NCBI RefSeq assembly: GCF_013522705.1 | Contig: NZ_JAAMRE010000003.1 | Coordinates: forward strand, 186,001-250,000 | Source: Pseudomonas lurida | GTDB lineage: Bacteria > Pseudomonadota > Gammaproteobacteria > Pseudomonadales > Pseudomonadaceae | DNA: 64,000 nucleotides | Direction of reading: 5' to 3' | In this document: in pieces, positions 32,275-42,785 of the stretch | Layout of the letters: each line of letters starts with the position of its first letter | Numbering within the stretch: position 1 is the stretch's first letter | Position numbers and translations under genes: made by a program | Notes under the pieces: model-generated | The model's input: only the letters and a program-made list of their open reading frames with translations | Told to the model about the DNA's origin: nothing | Database searches by the model: none

Positions 32275-35200
32275 TCAGCGCAGGCGTTGATCGACCCCGC
32301 CGGTCAACCATTGGCTTTGGTCATGGCCGCCACCGCGCAGCAGGCCCAGGTTGAATTGTTCATCGCGCTGGCGCTGTGGATCAGCGCTGTCGGTGAATTG
32401 CGCGTACAAGGCCTTGCTCAGCTGCTCGGGGGAGGTGGAGACATTCAGCGAGAAGTCCGTACGGGTGTCACGGCCCCGCACATCGTGGGTAGTGACGTTC
32501 GCGCCACCCAGCGTCACGCCGCCATCACTGGAACGGATGCGAGCCCCGGTCAGCTCGACCTCGCCGCCCACCTGCAGGGCCACGCCGTCGCGGCCGCTGA
32601 TGCCGGACGCCTGGGCGACTGTGTCATTGCTCAACCGGGTGACATCTACCAGCAGCGTCGGGGTGGTGCTGCGATGGGCCGGGTTCTGGAACAACAGATT
32701 TTTCAACGCGGAGCCGCTATCGGCAGCACCGCTTGCGGGACTGCCCGAGGGCGCGGCGGCGGTTCTGCCGGTCAGCTTGTCCTTGAGCGTACGCGCCTTG
32801 TCGGCGGTTTTTTCATAGAGATTTTTGCTGCCGCTCTTGAGCTTGCCGGCCAGGGGGCCGCTGGCCACGCTGAGTTTATCCACGGTGCCGGCCGGGTTCT
32901 TCTCGGTGGTCAATTGCGTATCCACCTGCACTTTCAAACCGGTTACCTGGTCTTGCCGGCTCTGCACGATCAGGTCGCCGCCGACAGTGCCGCTGACGTC
33001 GTGCGCCGTGACCACAGCGCCCAGCAGCCGCGTATCGCCCCGGCTGTCGAGTTGAATGCGATCGGCCTGCAGGCGCGTATTGGTGTGGGTCTGGCTATTG
33101 AGTGTATCGACCCCACCCTTGGCCCGGGCGAACAGCCCGGCGCCGTTGCTGGCTGCGTCCGAACCGCGGCTGCCGCTGAGCCCCAGGCCACCGGCGATGG
33201 AGCGGTTGTTGCGCTGTTCGTGGGTCAGCGCGGACTCCAGCAACAGCTGGCCTTGCGTCGCGGCCAGCTCGAATGCCCGCGCCTGGCCCTGGACGCCTTG
33301 CAGTCGCACGCTGCCGGCCTGCAGGCGCACGCGCCCGGAGCTGTCGAGGGAGCCGCTGCGCTGCACGGTGCTGCGTTCATTGACATCGGCCAGGCTGAAC
33401 TGGGCACCGGCACTGCCGCTTTTGCTGTTGGCCGTGTCACTGCGAGAGCCTTTGACGCTGGCGCGACCGCCGCCGCCGAGGCTGTTGCCGTCGGCCGTGT
33501 GGGTATCGATGCCGGCCAGGAACTCAAGGCGGTTGCCGGCCGAGAGGTTAACGTCGCCGCCGTCCGCCGCGCCGACTTGCGTACCGTGCAAGGTCAAGTC
33601 CTGCCCGGCGCTGATCTCGGTCAGCCCTGCGGCGACCAGGCTGGCTGCGCGGCCCTGGGAGTCCTCTACGGTCAGCTCGGCCTTATCCAACTGCCCGCCG
33701 GCGTTGGCTTTTTTACTGCTGGCGGGGCTGCTGCCCACTTCGAGCCAACCGAAACCGCTCAAGGTGCCTTCGCCGGAGCGCTGCCAGTTACGGGCTTCAT
33801 CAAAGGTCAGCGAGCCCGGCGTGTGCACCTTCAGGTCACCCAGCCCGGCGTTGAAACGGGTGCCCTCATAGCGCCCGTCGCTGCCCAATTGCACGCTGAT
33901 GCCGTGTGTCGCTTCAAGGCTGCCTGGCACTGCGGTGCCGGTGGCGCCCGCCAGATCAAAACTGCCGCCCACACCGAGGATTCGCCCGTTGATGTCTCGG
34001 CCAGTGGTGGTGTAGAGCCGCAGTGAAACATCGGCGTCGGTGCCGGTGTCCCGTTGCCAGGTGCGGTTTTCGGCGGCCGTGAACGCGTGGCTGTCGGCGT
34101 TGATCGAGACGCTGCCGGCGTTCGCCACATAGCGAGTGCCGGTGTCCACCAGCGCCCCGTCGACCTGCACCTTCACCGAGGCACCTTCGAGCGTCGTAAC
34201 CACCGCCGTGCTGACGCCTTTTTCGGCGCCGGTTTCCAGCGCATTGAACGCCAGGTCGACGCCCAGGTTGGGTGGGTCAAGCGCATCCAGCACCGAGGGC
34301 TGGTAGAACTTGCTCTGATCCACCCCGTCGACGACTTTCTGCACCGGCCGTGTGACGTCTTTGTATTCCACATTGCCGCCGATGCTGGCGGTCCAGCGGC
34401 TGACCTGCTCGGTTTCGACCGTGCTGTCGGACACCGCGCGGTTCTCCACGCTGCCGGCGCTGATTGTCAGGTCCTGGCCGGCTTTGAGCTGCGCCGCTTC
34501 GGTGACAACCTGCCCGGCGACAAGCGTGAGGTCGCCCGCGCTGTCCAATTGGCTTGTCTTGACGGTATTGGTGGTCTGGGTTTGCACCCCTTGCTCCTTG
34601 CCGACTGTGTAACCGCCGCCCGCACGGTCCATGCCACCGGTGGTGTAATAGCCAAGGGCAAAATTGTCGTTTTCATGGGTCTGCGTGGTCTGGTCGGCGG
34701 CGCTGAGCAACTCAATGGATGAGGCGCTCAGGTTCAAGTCGCCGTGGGTTGCGCTGACGTCAGAGGCCGTGACGCGCAGCTTATCGCCTGCGGTAAGGTC
34801 CACCGTGCCGCCTTTGAGTTGACTGCCCTCATGGGACAGCCGCTCCAGGGTGGTGGTGTTCTGCTGTTGAGTGTAATTGACGCCCGCCTGGAACTGATTG
34901 GAGTCCTTGATGCCGGGTGCTTGCTGTTTGGTCTCGCTGGTGGAGGGGGAAAAACCATTGCGCACGGTCTGGGTGACGGTGGTCTCGCGCTGGGTGGCTG
35001 CCAGCACATTGATATCTGCGGCGGCGCTCAACGCCAGTTCGGCCTTTGCCTGGACATCGGAGCCGATCACGTTCAGGTCTTTGGCGCTTTGCAGGCGTAG
35101 GTTGCTGTGCGATTGCACCTGGCTGCGCACCTGAGTACTGGTGTCTTTTCGCTCGCCGGTGTGATCCTTGAACAAGCCGAACAGTTTGCTGTCGGTATTG

Positions 35201-36954
35201 GATTTGTCCGAGCTCACCCGGCTCTCGGCACCGTCAATCGTCAAGGCGCCGCTGTTGCTGACCAGCAGCGCATCGCGTTGGCCGAGCACCTGGCTGCCGC
35301 TGATCAGCACATCCTCGGACTGCACGCGCAGCGTACCTTGGGCGCCGACGCGGCTGCCGACCGCTGTGTCCTGCGAGAGGTTGTCCTTGTTTTTATTGCC
35401 GAAGAACGCGCCGGAGACCAGGTCGCCTTCGTAGTTCTGCTCAATGCGCTTGCGGGCGGCCCGTGTTACGCCGATGTTGACCTGTTTCCCGGCCTCGATG
35501 GTCAGGTCGCGCCGGCTCTGCACCTGGCTGCCGAGCACGGCAAGGTTTTTGCCACTGCTGAGGGTCATCGCGCCGCCGCTCGAGAGGCTGCTGCCGCGCG
35601 CGGTCTCGGTGCCGCGGGTGGTGTCGTAGTCGCCGCGCCACAGGCCTTTGCGGTGCTTGAGCGTTTCGCGTGTGGTCTCAGCGTCGTTCAGTGCGGTCAG
35701 GCGCAGGTCCCGGCCGGCCGTGGCGCGCAAGGTGCCGCCGGCGGTCGCGGTGGAGGCGGCCAGCTGCAGGTCTGCGCCGGCCTTGAGCGTCAGGTCGGTG
35801 CGCGCCTTGAGGTGGGTGCCGAATTGCTCGACGCGGGTTTTCAGGGTCGTTTTGTCGTAGGTTTCGTGGGTGACGAACAGCACCTTCTTTTTCCAGGACT
35901 CACGTTTCTCGTCCCGGCTAGTGCGGGTTTTGGCGTCAAGCCGCAGGGTGCCCCCGGCGCTCGCATCGATGGCGCGGCCCTGCACGTCTACCGCCGACAG
36001 GTTCAGGTCATCCCGAGCCTGCAGCGCAATATCGCCGGAGGTGCTGCTGACCCGCATACGCAGGGGGTCGGGAATGCCGGAGATTTCCAGATTGCCGGCT
36101 GAGGTGACCTTGATATCGCCGCGTGCCGTCAACGGCGCGGCGATCCTGACCCCGGCGCCTTCGGCAGTACTGACCAGCGTGATACGCCCGCCTTGCATGG
36201 CGCCCAGCAGTTGCGCATCCACCGGGCGCGTGTTGGCCCGGCGGCTGCTTTCAAGGCTGCTGTCGCTGTAGCGCAGGCGGTTCTGTCCGAGGACCAGGTT
36301 GAGGTCGTCTCGTGCGCTGACAGGCCCGGTGGTGTCGATGCGCGGGGCAATCAGGTCGATAGCGCCGGTGCTGTTGTGCACACCTCGCTCGCCGACGTTC
36401 AGCGCGTTGACGCTATCGAACGTGGTGAGGCGCTTGAGCGCACCGTTCTCGAACTCCGGGCGTCCCACCACAAAGCTGGCGCGCGGTGTATTGATGAAGC
36501 TGGCGCCATTGACGTGGATGCCATTGGGGTTGGCCAGGACGTAGTCGGCGGGGCGGCCGAACACTTCCTGTGCGCCATTGATGCGGGAGGCGTTGCGGCT
36601 GACCACTTCATTCAGAATCAAGCGTGCCTCGTGCCCGCGCAACTGTGGGTTGGCCGACAGCCGCCCGGCCAGTTGCGACTGGCCCGCGGTCAATGCGTTG
36701 TTCAGCACCAAGCCTGCACGCTGGACGTTGTAGTCGACAAATTTGTTGTGGGAGACCCCGGCCGCGTTGGGCGCGACGATGTTCACCACCGGCACGCCCT
36801 GTGCGGTGACAAGCTGCGCATTGCCGGCCACCGGTAGCACGTCGGCGGCGAAGGTTTGTTGCCCTGAGTGAAGGGTGATCAGGCTGCAGATTGCCCAGCG
36901 CAGGGTCTGGGAGGGTTTGAGGTGAACGCGGGGAAATCGAGAATGACGGCTCAT
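32275..36954 (-). CDS. Two-partner secretion exoprotein, filamentous haemagglutinin type (TpsA)
   Basis: 1559 residues from the ATG at 36954; an ATG at 36987 overlapping the tpsB stop (ATGA) would add 11 residues. Extended signal peptide ending near QQTFAAD. The TPS secretion domain follows (about 45-290: NKFVDYNVQRAGLVLNNALT, NPQLRGHEARLILNEVV, NPNGIHVNGASFINTPRASFV with the NPNGI motif). The rest is beta-helix haemagglutinin repeats (many SAGDLTLVAG/DLTLKAGADLQL type units). It ends without a PT-VENN motif or recognisable toxin domain. Secreted by the TpsB protein encoded just upstream; likely adhesion or biofilm role. Confidence 0.9.
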   Translation of the reverse strand: MSRHSRFPRVHLKPSQTLRWAICSLITLHSGQQTFAADVLPVAGNAQLVTAQGVPVVNIVAPNAAGVSHNKFVDYNVQRAGLVLNNALTAGQSQLAGRLSANPQLRGHEARLILNEVVSRNASRINGAQEVFGRPADYVLANPNGIHVNGASFINTPRASFVVGRPEFENGALKRLTTFDSVNALNVGERGVHNSTGAIDLIAPRIDTTGPVSARDDLNLVLGQNRLRYSDSSLESSRRANTRPVDAQLLGAMQGGRITLVSTAEGAGVRIAAPLTARGDIKVTSAGNLEISGIPDPLRMRVSSTSGDIALQARDDLNLSAVDVQGRAIDASAGGTLRLDAKTRTSRDEKRESWKKKVLFVTHETYDKTTLKTRVEQFGTHLKARTDLTLKAGADLQLAASTATAGGTLRATAGRDLRLTALNDAETTRETLKHRKGLWRGDYDTTRGTETARGSSLSSGGAMTLSSGKNLAVLGSQVQSRRDLTIEAGKQVNIGVTRAARKRIEQNYEGDLVSGAFFGNKNKDNLSQDTAVGSRVGAQGTLRVQSEDVLISGSQVLGQRDALLVSNSGALTIDGAESRVSSDKSNTDSKLFGLFKDHTGERKDTSTQVRSQVQSHSNLRLQSAKDLNVIGSDVQAKAELALSAAADINVLAATQRETTVTQTVRNGFSPSTSETKQQAPGIKDSNQFQAGVNYTQQQNTTTLERLSHEGSQLKGGTVDLTAGDKLRVTASDVSATHGDLNLSASSIELLSAADQTTQTHENDNFALGYYTTGGMDRAGGGYTVGKEQGVQTQTTNTVKTSQLDSAGDLTLVAGQVVTEAAQLKAGQDLTISAGSVENRAVSDSTVETEQVSRWTASIGGNVEYKDVTRPVQKVVDGVDQSKFYQPSVLDALDPPNLGVDLAFNALETGAEKGVSTAVVTTLEGASVKVQVDGALVDTGTRYVANAGSVSINADSHAFTAAENRTWQRDTGTDADVSLRLYTTTGRDINGRILGVGGSFDLAGATGTAVPGSLEATHGISVQLGSDGRYEGTRFNAGLGDLKVHTPGSLTFDEARNWQRSGEGTLSGFGWLEVGSSPASSKKANAGGQLDKAELTVEDSQGRAASLVAAGLTEISAGQDLTLHGTQVGAADGGDVNLSAGNRLEFLAGIDTHTADGNSLGGGGRASVKGSRSDTANSKSGSAGAQFSLADVNERSTVQRSGSLDSSGRVRLQAGSVRLQGVQGQARAFELAATQGQLLLESALTHEQRNNRSIAGGLGLSGSRGSDAASNGAGLFARAKGGVDTLNSQTHTNTRLQADRIQLDSRGDTRLLGAVVTAHDVSGTVGGDLIVQSRQDQVTGLKVQVDTQLTTEKNPAGTVDKLSVASGPLAGKLKSGSKNLYEKTADKARTLKDKLTGRTAAAPSGSPASGAADSGSALKNLLFQNPAHRSTTPTLLVDVTRLSNDTVAQASGISGRDGVALQVGGEVELTGARIRSSDGGVTLGGANVTTHDVRGRDTRTDFSLNVSTSPEQLSKALYAQFTDSADPQRQRDEQFNLGLLRGGGHDQSQWLTGGVDQRLR

Positions 36955-36983
36955 GGTGTGGTCTTCTTGTTGTTGTGAAAGGG

Positions 36984-38678
36984 TCATTTCAGAGGCAGGC
37001 TCAACTCCATCAGCCAGAAGCCTCGCGCCTTGGCTGGCAACGCCGGCCCGAACAGGGCGCGCTGGTAATCCAGGTCCAGCTGCCAGTCGCGCCGGGACAG
37101 CGCCATGCCAAGGCTGGCGCCGCCCACGCGCTGGATGTCGGCGCCGTTTACGTACTGGCTCCAGCCCAGGTCGACGCCCAATCGGGGGCTGATATGCCAT
37201 TGCTCGGCAAGCGGGCGTGGCAGGCTGAGGGTATTGCGCCACACCGCACCGTTGGCGGCGGCCAGTGTGCTCAGGCGAAAGCCGCGCACCGCGTAATGGT
37301 CGGTGACCAGCAGCTGCTCCAGGCCCGGCAGCGGGTCGGGGCTGTATTGCAGCGTCAATTGGCTGCTCCATAACCGCTCGACACGCTGGCTTTGACGCGT
37401 GTAGTCGATGTCGAGGCGGTACTTGCGAAACTGCGCGCGCGGCAGGCCCGGGGATGGGTGCTGGCTGTCCCGGTCGGCGCCCAGCCCACGAAGGCCCTGG
37501 GCGTAGCTGAGTGTGCCGTTCCAGATGCCGTCGGAGATCCTCAGCAGGTTGAGGCTGGCTTCGGCCACCGTGAGGCTTGGGCTCTGAATCGCCAGGAAGG
37601 TGTCGGCAATATAGCTGCGTGAACGTTTGGTACTCAGGCGCAGGTTGCCGTTCAGCAGGGTGCGCTGGTCGCGCCACAACAGGCGGTTGAGGCCCACGCC
37701 ATACTGATTGACCTGACCGTTGGCCCTGATGGTCTGACTGGGCAGTTCGATGCCGTACCGGTAGTGCGCCTGGCTGGCAGTCAGGGCCAGGGTCCAGTAC
37801 CCGTAGGGCAGCGAATAGTAGATGCCCTCGGAGCGGCTGTAACGGGTGCTGCCGGCCAGGGAGGTGCTGGCGCTGAGGTTGATGAAATCATTCAGGCCCA
37901 GCGGGCTGTCGTAGGCGAGGTTGAACACGCCCGTGTGCCGCCCGGTGGTGTCGGCGCCCCGGTTGTTGTACCGCGCAATGCTGCTCAGGCGCGATGCAAC
38001 GCTGCGCGGATGCACCCGCAGATGGGAGCCGCCGGGCTCGGTGCCGGGCAATACCTGCACCGTCAGGTCGAGTGAGCGCAGGCGGTTCAACTGGTCGAGG
38101 CCCTGCTCCAGGTCGCGCAGTTGCAGCGGTTGGCCCAGCATCCCGGGAAACGCACCGCGCAGCGACACGGGCAGGCTCGGGTCGGCCAGCTCGATGCTCT
38201 CGACAAAGCCTTGTTCGATGACGATATCCAAGGGTTGGCCATCTTCGGGCGCCTGCCGCAAGTACGGCCGGCTGGCGATAAAGCCCGCGTCGACATACAG
38301 CGCGGTCAATGCCGCGAGCAGTTGGTTTATCTGCGTAGCGCTCATGCAGGCGGTGAGGTGTGACTGCAGCAGGCTGCGCACGCGCGCAGGGTCCAACAGG
38401 GAATTGCCCGTCAGGATCAGCCCGCTCGTGTGCCAGCAGGGCTCGTCGGTGACGGGCGACGGTGCGCAGGGGCTTGCCGGCGCCGGTGGTTCGCGTTCGA
38501 GCTGGCGCAAGCGTTGCTCGCGTTCCAGATGTTCACGGGTTCGGCGTTCGAATTCCTGTGTGCGCAGCTCAACCGGGTTGGCCTGCACGGTAGCGGCCAG
38601 ACCGGGCGTGGCGGCACTCGACGCAATGGACAGGGCCGTGAGCAGGCAGGCGCGAATATCGAGCGGGAAGGGACGCAT
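36984..38678 (-). CDS. Two-partner secretion outer-membrane transporter (TpsB, FhaC/ShlB family)
   Basis: 564 residues. Signal peptide, then a helix rich in Glu/Arg (TREHLEREQRLRQLERE, the plug helix H1), two POTRA domains (about 85-235: LILTGNSLLDPARVRSLL, IASRPYLRQAPEDGQPLDIVIEQGFVESI) and a 16-strand barrel ending MELSLPLK. The VRGF motif of the L6 loop is present (HYAVRGFRLST). Exports the adjacent TpsA. The gene precedes tpsA, with possible ATGA coupling. Confidence 0.92.
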   Translation of the reverse strand: MRPFPLDIRACLLTALSIASSAATPGLAATVQANPVELRTQEFERRTREHLEREQRLRQLEREPPAPASPCAPSPVTDEPCWHTSGLILTGNSLLDPARVRSLLQSHLTACMSATQINQLLAALTALYVDAGFIASRPYLRQAPEDGQPLDIVIEQGFVESIELADPSLPVSLRGAFPGMLGQPLQLRDLEQGLDQLNRLRSLDLTVQVLPGTEPGGSHLRVHPRSVASRLSSIARYNNRGADTTGRHTGVFNLAYDSPLGLNDFINLSASTSLAGSTRYSRSEGIYYSLPYGYWTLALTASQAHYRYGIELPSQTIRANGQVNQYGVGLNRLLWRDQRTLLNGNLRLSTKRSRSYIADTFLAIQSPSLTVAEASLNLLRISDGIWNGTLSYAQGLRGLGADRDSQHPSPGLPRAQFRKYRLDIDYTRQSQRVERLWSSQLTLQYSPDPLPGLEQLLVTDHYAVRGFRLSTLAAANGAVWRNTLSLPRPLAEQWHISPRLGVDLGWSQYVNGADIQRVGGASLGMALSRRDWQLDLDYQRALFGPALPAKARGFWLMELSLPLK

Positions 38679-38889
38679 GAGCAGAGGTCCTGTCGAATGC
38701 TTTCAACGCGAAGTTTAAAGTCGTTTTCCCCTGTAAATGCTGAGTTGTACGTCTGAAAATTGTGTGGGAATCGAACTACTCAAGTAGGACCCTGTCGTTT
38801 TTTTTGTAGGTTTCTGACCGAGTGAACAGCGTTAGACACAGCGACGCCAATCCCCGTAGACTGCGGCTTTCGAGCCTCATAGGTGTCTT

Positions 38890-39915
38890 ATGGAGTTTCT
38901 TGCCGAGTACGCAAGTTTTCTAGCTAAAACCGTCACCCTGGTGGTCGCCATTCTGGTGGTGCTGATCAGCTTCGCGGCGCTGCGCAGCAAAGGTCGGCGC
39001 AAGTCCGCCGGCCAATTGCAGGTCAGCAAACTCAACGATTTCTACAAAGGCCTGCGCGAACGTCTGGAGTCGAGCCTGCTCGACAAGGACCAGCTCAAGG
39101 CCCTGCGCAAATCCGAGGGCAAGGCTGAGAAAAAGAAGGGCAAGCAAAAAGCCGAAGCTAAACCACGCGTGTTCGTGCTGGATTTCGACGGTGACATCAA
39201 GGCTTCGGCCACCGAGAGCCTGCGCCATGAAATCACTGCACTCCTGAGCCTGGCCACGCCCAAGGACGAAGTGGTGCTACGCCTGGAAAGCGGCGGCGGT
39301 ATGGTGCACAGCTATGGCCTGGCCTCGTCGCAACTGGCGCGTATCCGCCAGGCCGGCGTGCCGTTGACGGTGTGCATCGACAAGGTGGCGGCCAGCGGCG
39401 GCTACATGATGGCGTGCATCGGCGAGAAGATCATCAGCGCCCCGTTTGCCATCCTCGGCTCCATTGGCGTGGTGGCGCAGTTGCCCAACGTCAATCGCCT
39501 GCTCAAGAAGCACGATATCGACTTTGAAGTCCTCACCGCTGGTGAATACAAGCGCACCTTGACGGTGTTTGGCGAAAACACCGAGAAGGGCCGGGAGAAG
39601 TTCCAGGAGGATCTGGACATTACCCATCAACTGTTCAAGAACTTTGTCTCGCGTTATCGCCCGCAACTGGCCATCGACGAAGTGGCGACCGGCGAGGTGT
39701 GGCTGGGTGTGGCTGCGTTGGATAAACAGCTGGTTGATGAACTGCAGACCAGCGATGAATACCTGGCGACGAAGGCGAAGACGGCCGAGGTGTTTCATTT
39801 GCACTATGCCGAGCGCAAGAGTTTGCAGGAGCGCGTGGGGTTGGCGGCGAGCGGGTCGGTGGATCGAGTGTTGTTGACGTGGTGGAGTCGGTTGACTCAG
39901 CAGCGCTTTTGGTAA
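38890..39915 (+). CDS. sohB: SohB inner-membrane peptidase (S49)
   Basis: 341 residues. One N-terminal membrane segment (about 10-32), a Lys-rich linker (about 75-90), then the S49 domain. The catalytic Ser is in KVAASGGYMMAC (about Ser169) and the general-base Lys in TAGEYKRT (about Lys221), with the 52-residue spacing known from SppA-type Ser-Lys dyads. E. coli SohB is a multicopy suppressor of the htrA defect, implying periplasmic protein quality control. Single-gene unit. Confidence 0.93.
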   Translation: MEFLAEYASFLAKTVTLVVAILVVLISFAALRSKGRRKSAGQLQVSKLNDFYKGLRERLESSLLDKDQLKALRKSEGKAEKKKGKQKAEAKPRVFVLDFDGDIKASATESLRHEITALLSLATPKDEVVLRLESGGGMVHSYGLASSQLARIRQAGVPLTVCIDKVAASGGYMMACIGEKIISAPFAILGSIGVVAQLPNVNRLLKKHDIDFEVLTAGEYKRTLTVFGENTEKGREKFQEDLDITHQLFKNFVSRYRPQLAIDEVATGEVWLGVAALDKQLVDELQTSDEYLATKAKTAEVFHLHYAERKSLQERVGLAASGSVDRVLLTWWSRLTQQRFW

Positions 39916-40298
39916 ATCTGGATTCAGAATGCAGTGTGATTGTGGGCGTAGGTTTGTGCACACATCTTAAGGCTGATAAATAACTGTGTGGTGAGCGGGC
40001 TTGCTGTGGTGAGCGATCGGGGGCAAGCCCCTCCCACCTGGTTTATGTGCCAGGTACAGGTTTTGTAATGGTTTTGTGTTGTGGGAAAGTCGCGTTTCGA
40101 ATGTAGGATTTAAGTCCTTTTCTGATCACAGGACTTGCATGAATACCCTCTCGGAGCCCCCCAGTCGTCTCTCCCCAAGGCGCTTGTTGCTGCCGTTCCC
40201 GCTGAAACATCCCGTTTTTCGATTGCTAACCTTGTCCCGGTCTTCTGACCGCGTCTTGCCGTGTCCGGCATTCTGAATTCAACCAGGGGACTTCATAA
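39916..40298. other. Gene-free gap with one REP element (40016-40038)
   Basis: 383 bases between sohB and the TerC gene. A single REP half (GATCGGGGGCAAGCCCCTCC) lies at 40016-40038. No riboswitch of the yybP-ykoY type, often found before TerC genes, could be recognised. A 45-codon frame at 40139-40276 has no RBS or family features. The promoter of the TerC gene is presumably in the last 150 bases. Confidence 0.6.
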
Positions 40299-41867
40299 AT
40301 GGAATGGTTAGCGGATCCAACGGCCTGGCTCGGCTTGTTGACCTTGATTGTGCTGGAACTGGTGCTGGGTATCGACAACCTGGTGTTTATCGCGATCCTG
40401 GCGGATAAGCTCCCGCCCGAGCAGCGCGACCGTGCGCGGTTGATCGGTTTGTCTCTGGCGTTGCTGATGCGCCTGGGCCTGCTTGCGAGTATTTCCTGGT
40501 TGGTAACGCTCACCCAGCCGCTGTTTGAGGTCTTTGACAAGACGTTCTCGGGGCGCGATCTGATCATGCTGTTCGGCGGTGTGTTCCTGCTGTTCAAGGC
40601 GACCATGGAATTGCATGAGCGTCTGGAGGGCCATGTGGCACAGCGTTCGGGCAATGCGGCTTATGCGCTGTTCTGGCCGATCGTGGCGCAGATCGTGGTG
40701 CTCGATGCGGTGTTTTCCCTGGATGCGGTGATTACCGCCGTGGGCATGGTGGACGAGCTGGCGGTGATGATGATCGCCGTGATCATTTCCATCGGCCTGA
40801 TGATTGTCGCGAGCAAACCGTTGACGCGCTTCGTGAATGCCCACCCCACGGTGATCATGCTGTGTCTGGGCTTTCTGATGATGATCGGCTTCGCCCTGAC
40901 CGCCGAAGGCCTGGGCTTTCATATTCCGAAGGGCTACCTGTATGCGGCCATCGGCTTCTCGATTCTGATCGAAGTGTTCAACCAGATTGCCCGCGCCCGT
41001 CGCAGGAAATCGGCGCAGGGCGTGCTACCGGTGCGTGAGCGCACCGCCCATGCGGTCATGCGCCTGTTGGGCGGCCGCAGCCTGGCGGTGGAAGAGGTCG
41101 GTGAAGAGGTTGCCGATCTGCTGGGCGAACCGGACGCGGCGCAAGGTCCGCTGTTCCACCGACGCGAGCGGGTCATGATCAGCGGCGTACTGCAATTGGC
41201 CGAGCGACCGATCCGCACGCTGATGACACCGCGGGCCAAGGTCGACTTCATCGATCTGTCGGACGATCGCGACACTATTCGCCTGAAACTGATGCATTCG
41301 TCCTATTCCCGGCTGCCGTTGATCCGTAACGGTGCCATTGATGAGCCATTAGGCTTTGTGCACAAGAAGGAACTGCTCAAGGAATGCCTGGCTGGTAACG
41401 AGCCGAACCTTGAGCACCTGGCGCGCCGGGCGATCAATCTGTTGGAGAGTTTTTCGATCCTCAATGCATTGGAGCAGATGCGCCAGGAGTCGACCCACAT
41501 CGCGTTTGTGATCAACGAATTCGGTGATTTTATCGGCGTATTGAGCATGACCGACATTCTTGAGTCCATCGCAGGCGAACTGCCGGATGCCAGCGAAATT
41601 GAAGGCCCGGACATTGTTGAAGAAGGCGCGGGCTTTCGCGTCAACGGCGCGCTGAATCTGCAGCACGTGCGCCAACGCATCGGCTTCAACGCCATCGCTA
41701 CCCAGGATTACCAGACCTTGGCGGGATTGGTGATGAGCCTGCTCGACCGTCTGCCCGTGGTGGGCGACCGGCTGGAGCATGAGGGTTGGCGTTTGACGGT
41801 GGTCGCGGTAGAAGAGCGGCGGGTGACGCAAGTGGTTTTGCAACCTTGCGACGTGAATAATGTTTGA
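40299..41867 (+). CDS. TerC-family membrane protein with CBS pair and CorC/HlyC domain
   Basis: 522 residues. TerC domain of about 230 residues with seven membrane segments ([35 protein letters not shown]: both carry the paired Asp motifs of TerC), then two CBS domains (about 300-425: [40 protein letters not shown]) and a C-terminal CorC_HlyC transporter-associated domain (about 440-520). Same layout as E. coli YoaE/YegH. TerC proteins are linked to metal (Mn) handling; the specific ion here is unknown. RBS GGGGAC lies ten bases upstream. Confidence 0.9.
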   Translation: MEWLADPTAWLGLLTLIVLELVLGIDNLVFIAILADKLPPEQRDRARLIGLSLALLMRLGLLASISWLVTLTQPLFEVFDKTFSGRDLIMLFGGVFLLFKATMELHERLEGHVAQRSGNAAYALFWPIVAQIVVLDAVFSLDAVITAVGMVDELAVMMIAVIISIGLMIVASKPLTRFVNAHPTVIMLCLGFLMMIGFALTAEGLGFHIPKGYLYAAIGFSILIEVFNQIARARRRKSAQGVLPVRERTAHAVMRLLGGRSLAVEEVGEEVADLLGEPDAAQGPLFHRRERVMISGVLQLAERPIRTLMTPRAKVDFIDLSDDRDTIRLKLMHSSYSRLPLIRNGAIDEPLGFVHKKELLKECLAGNEPNLEHLARRAINLLESFSILNALEQMRQESTHIAFVINEFGDFIGVLSMTDILESIAGELPDASEIEGPDIVEEGAGFRVNGALNLQHVRQRIGFNAIATQDYQTLAGLVMSLLDRLPVVGDRLEHEGWRLTVVAVEERRVTQVVLQPCDVNNV

Positions 41868-42177
41868 AGGTGCTGCGCACGACACGGAGTTGCTTGGTCT
41901 CGGGCCCGAAGCCCTTGAGTTTCTCCATCAAGGTGCCGCGCATATAAATCAGTAACGTCGGGGTACCCGTCACGTCAGGGTGCCTCGGCGTCTTCGCGCA
42001 ATCCACCACCAGGCTGCGCACGCGCGGGTACTGTCGGGCAATTCGGTCAAACAGCGGCCCGGCCGTTACGCAGGCTGGGCAATGCTCAGAGACAAACAAA
42101 ATGAATACCGGACGCTTGGTGTTCAAGATCCGTTGATATTCCTGGGCGTTGGCAATCGTTGCGGTGGCATACCCCAT
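41698..42177 (-). CDS. Thioredoxin-like protein with unusual C-terminal tail
   Basis: 159 residues from the ATG at 42177, preceded by a strong AGGAGG. The first ~105 residues are a thioredoxin fold: active site [14 protein letters not shown], cis-Pro loop [13 protein letters not shown]. From about residue 104 the frame runs antisense into the last 170 bases of the convergent TerC gene and the product becomes a Pro/Arg-rich tail without family character. Either the native stop was lost or the tail is simply tolerated. Cytoplasmic (no signal peptide); reduces an unknown partner. Confidence 0.7.
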   Translation of the reverse strand: MGYATATIANAQEYQRILNTKRPVFILFVSEHCPACVTAGPLFDRIARQYPRVRSLVVDCAKTPRHPDVTGTPTLLIYMRGTLMEKLKGFGPETKQLRVVRSTFKHYSRRKVAKPLASPAALLPRPPSNANPHAPAGRPPRADGRAGSSPIPPRSGNPG

Positions 42178-42251
42178 GGCGTGAACCTCCTGGATAGAGC
42201 TGGTTTTCACCAACGCTAAGCCGGGCCCGCGCCTGCGTCTACTGTCAACCT

Positions 42252-42503
42252 TTACAGGTCAGCCTCCCGTTCCGCGCGTTCGCGCGCCTTGCGCGCCTGG
42301 TTCGCGCACTTGCGGTATTCCTCATTGTCGCGAGACGCCTTGGCGCGGCGATAGTCGTGATGGTTCTGGCTGCTGTAATTGGCATCGAAGGACTCCTTGA
42401 GCCTCGCCAACTCCTCCTTGCACGCGCGACGGTCCTCGCTGCCCAGTGCATGCCCGGCAAACATCGCAAAAACCACTAACCCGACAACACTCGTCTTCAT
42501 CAT
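42252..42503 (-). CDS. Small secreted charged protein, unknown
   Basis: 83 residues. Signal peptide MMKTSVVGLVVFAMFAGHALG, then a highly charged helical part (CKEELARLKESFDANYS, DNEEYRKCANQARKARERAERE) with two Cys (about 29 and 67) that could pair. The start can be either of two adjacent ATGs (42503 or 42500). No family recognised. The gene lies downstream of nothing obvious on its strand and is followed by the thioredoxin-like gene. Confidence 0.65.
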   Translation of the reverse strand: MMKTSVVGLVVFAMFAGHALGSEDRRACKEELARLKESFDANYSSQNHHDYRRAKASRDNEEYRKCANQARKARERAEREADL

Positions 42504-42785
42504 CGCCCCCGCACCCCGCCTTCAAAAAAACCAAAACAACACGCCGCGCCTGACCCTGAAAGCCTAGCTCCCCCTCTCGATATTTCCACGCTGCCACCGC
42601 CCCCAATTGAGGCGTTATCACCCAACCTGTGGCCGCAGGTAGCACCTTAGCAGCCGATACTGGCTCTTAGCCGTATTTCATCAAAAGCCTATCTCACTGA
42701 TCTAAAAGGTATTTCCCACCAGCATATTTTTCCGCGTCTACGTATGGCACACTTTCTGCTGTCTATTCCGTTGTTACAAACTAAG

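Noticed and set aside
32275..36954. Contact-dependent inhibition (CdiA) system
   Set aside because: No VENN motif, no variable toxin-like C-terminus and no immunity gene visible.
40139..40276. 45-codon + strand frame before the TerC gene
   Set aside because: No RBS, unlike neighbouring coding sequence, no family features.
40077..40298. Manganese (yybP-ykoY) riboswitch before the TerC gene
   Set aside because: The characteristic conserved helices and loop sequences could not be found in the leader.
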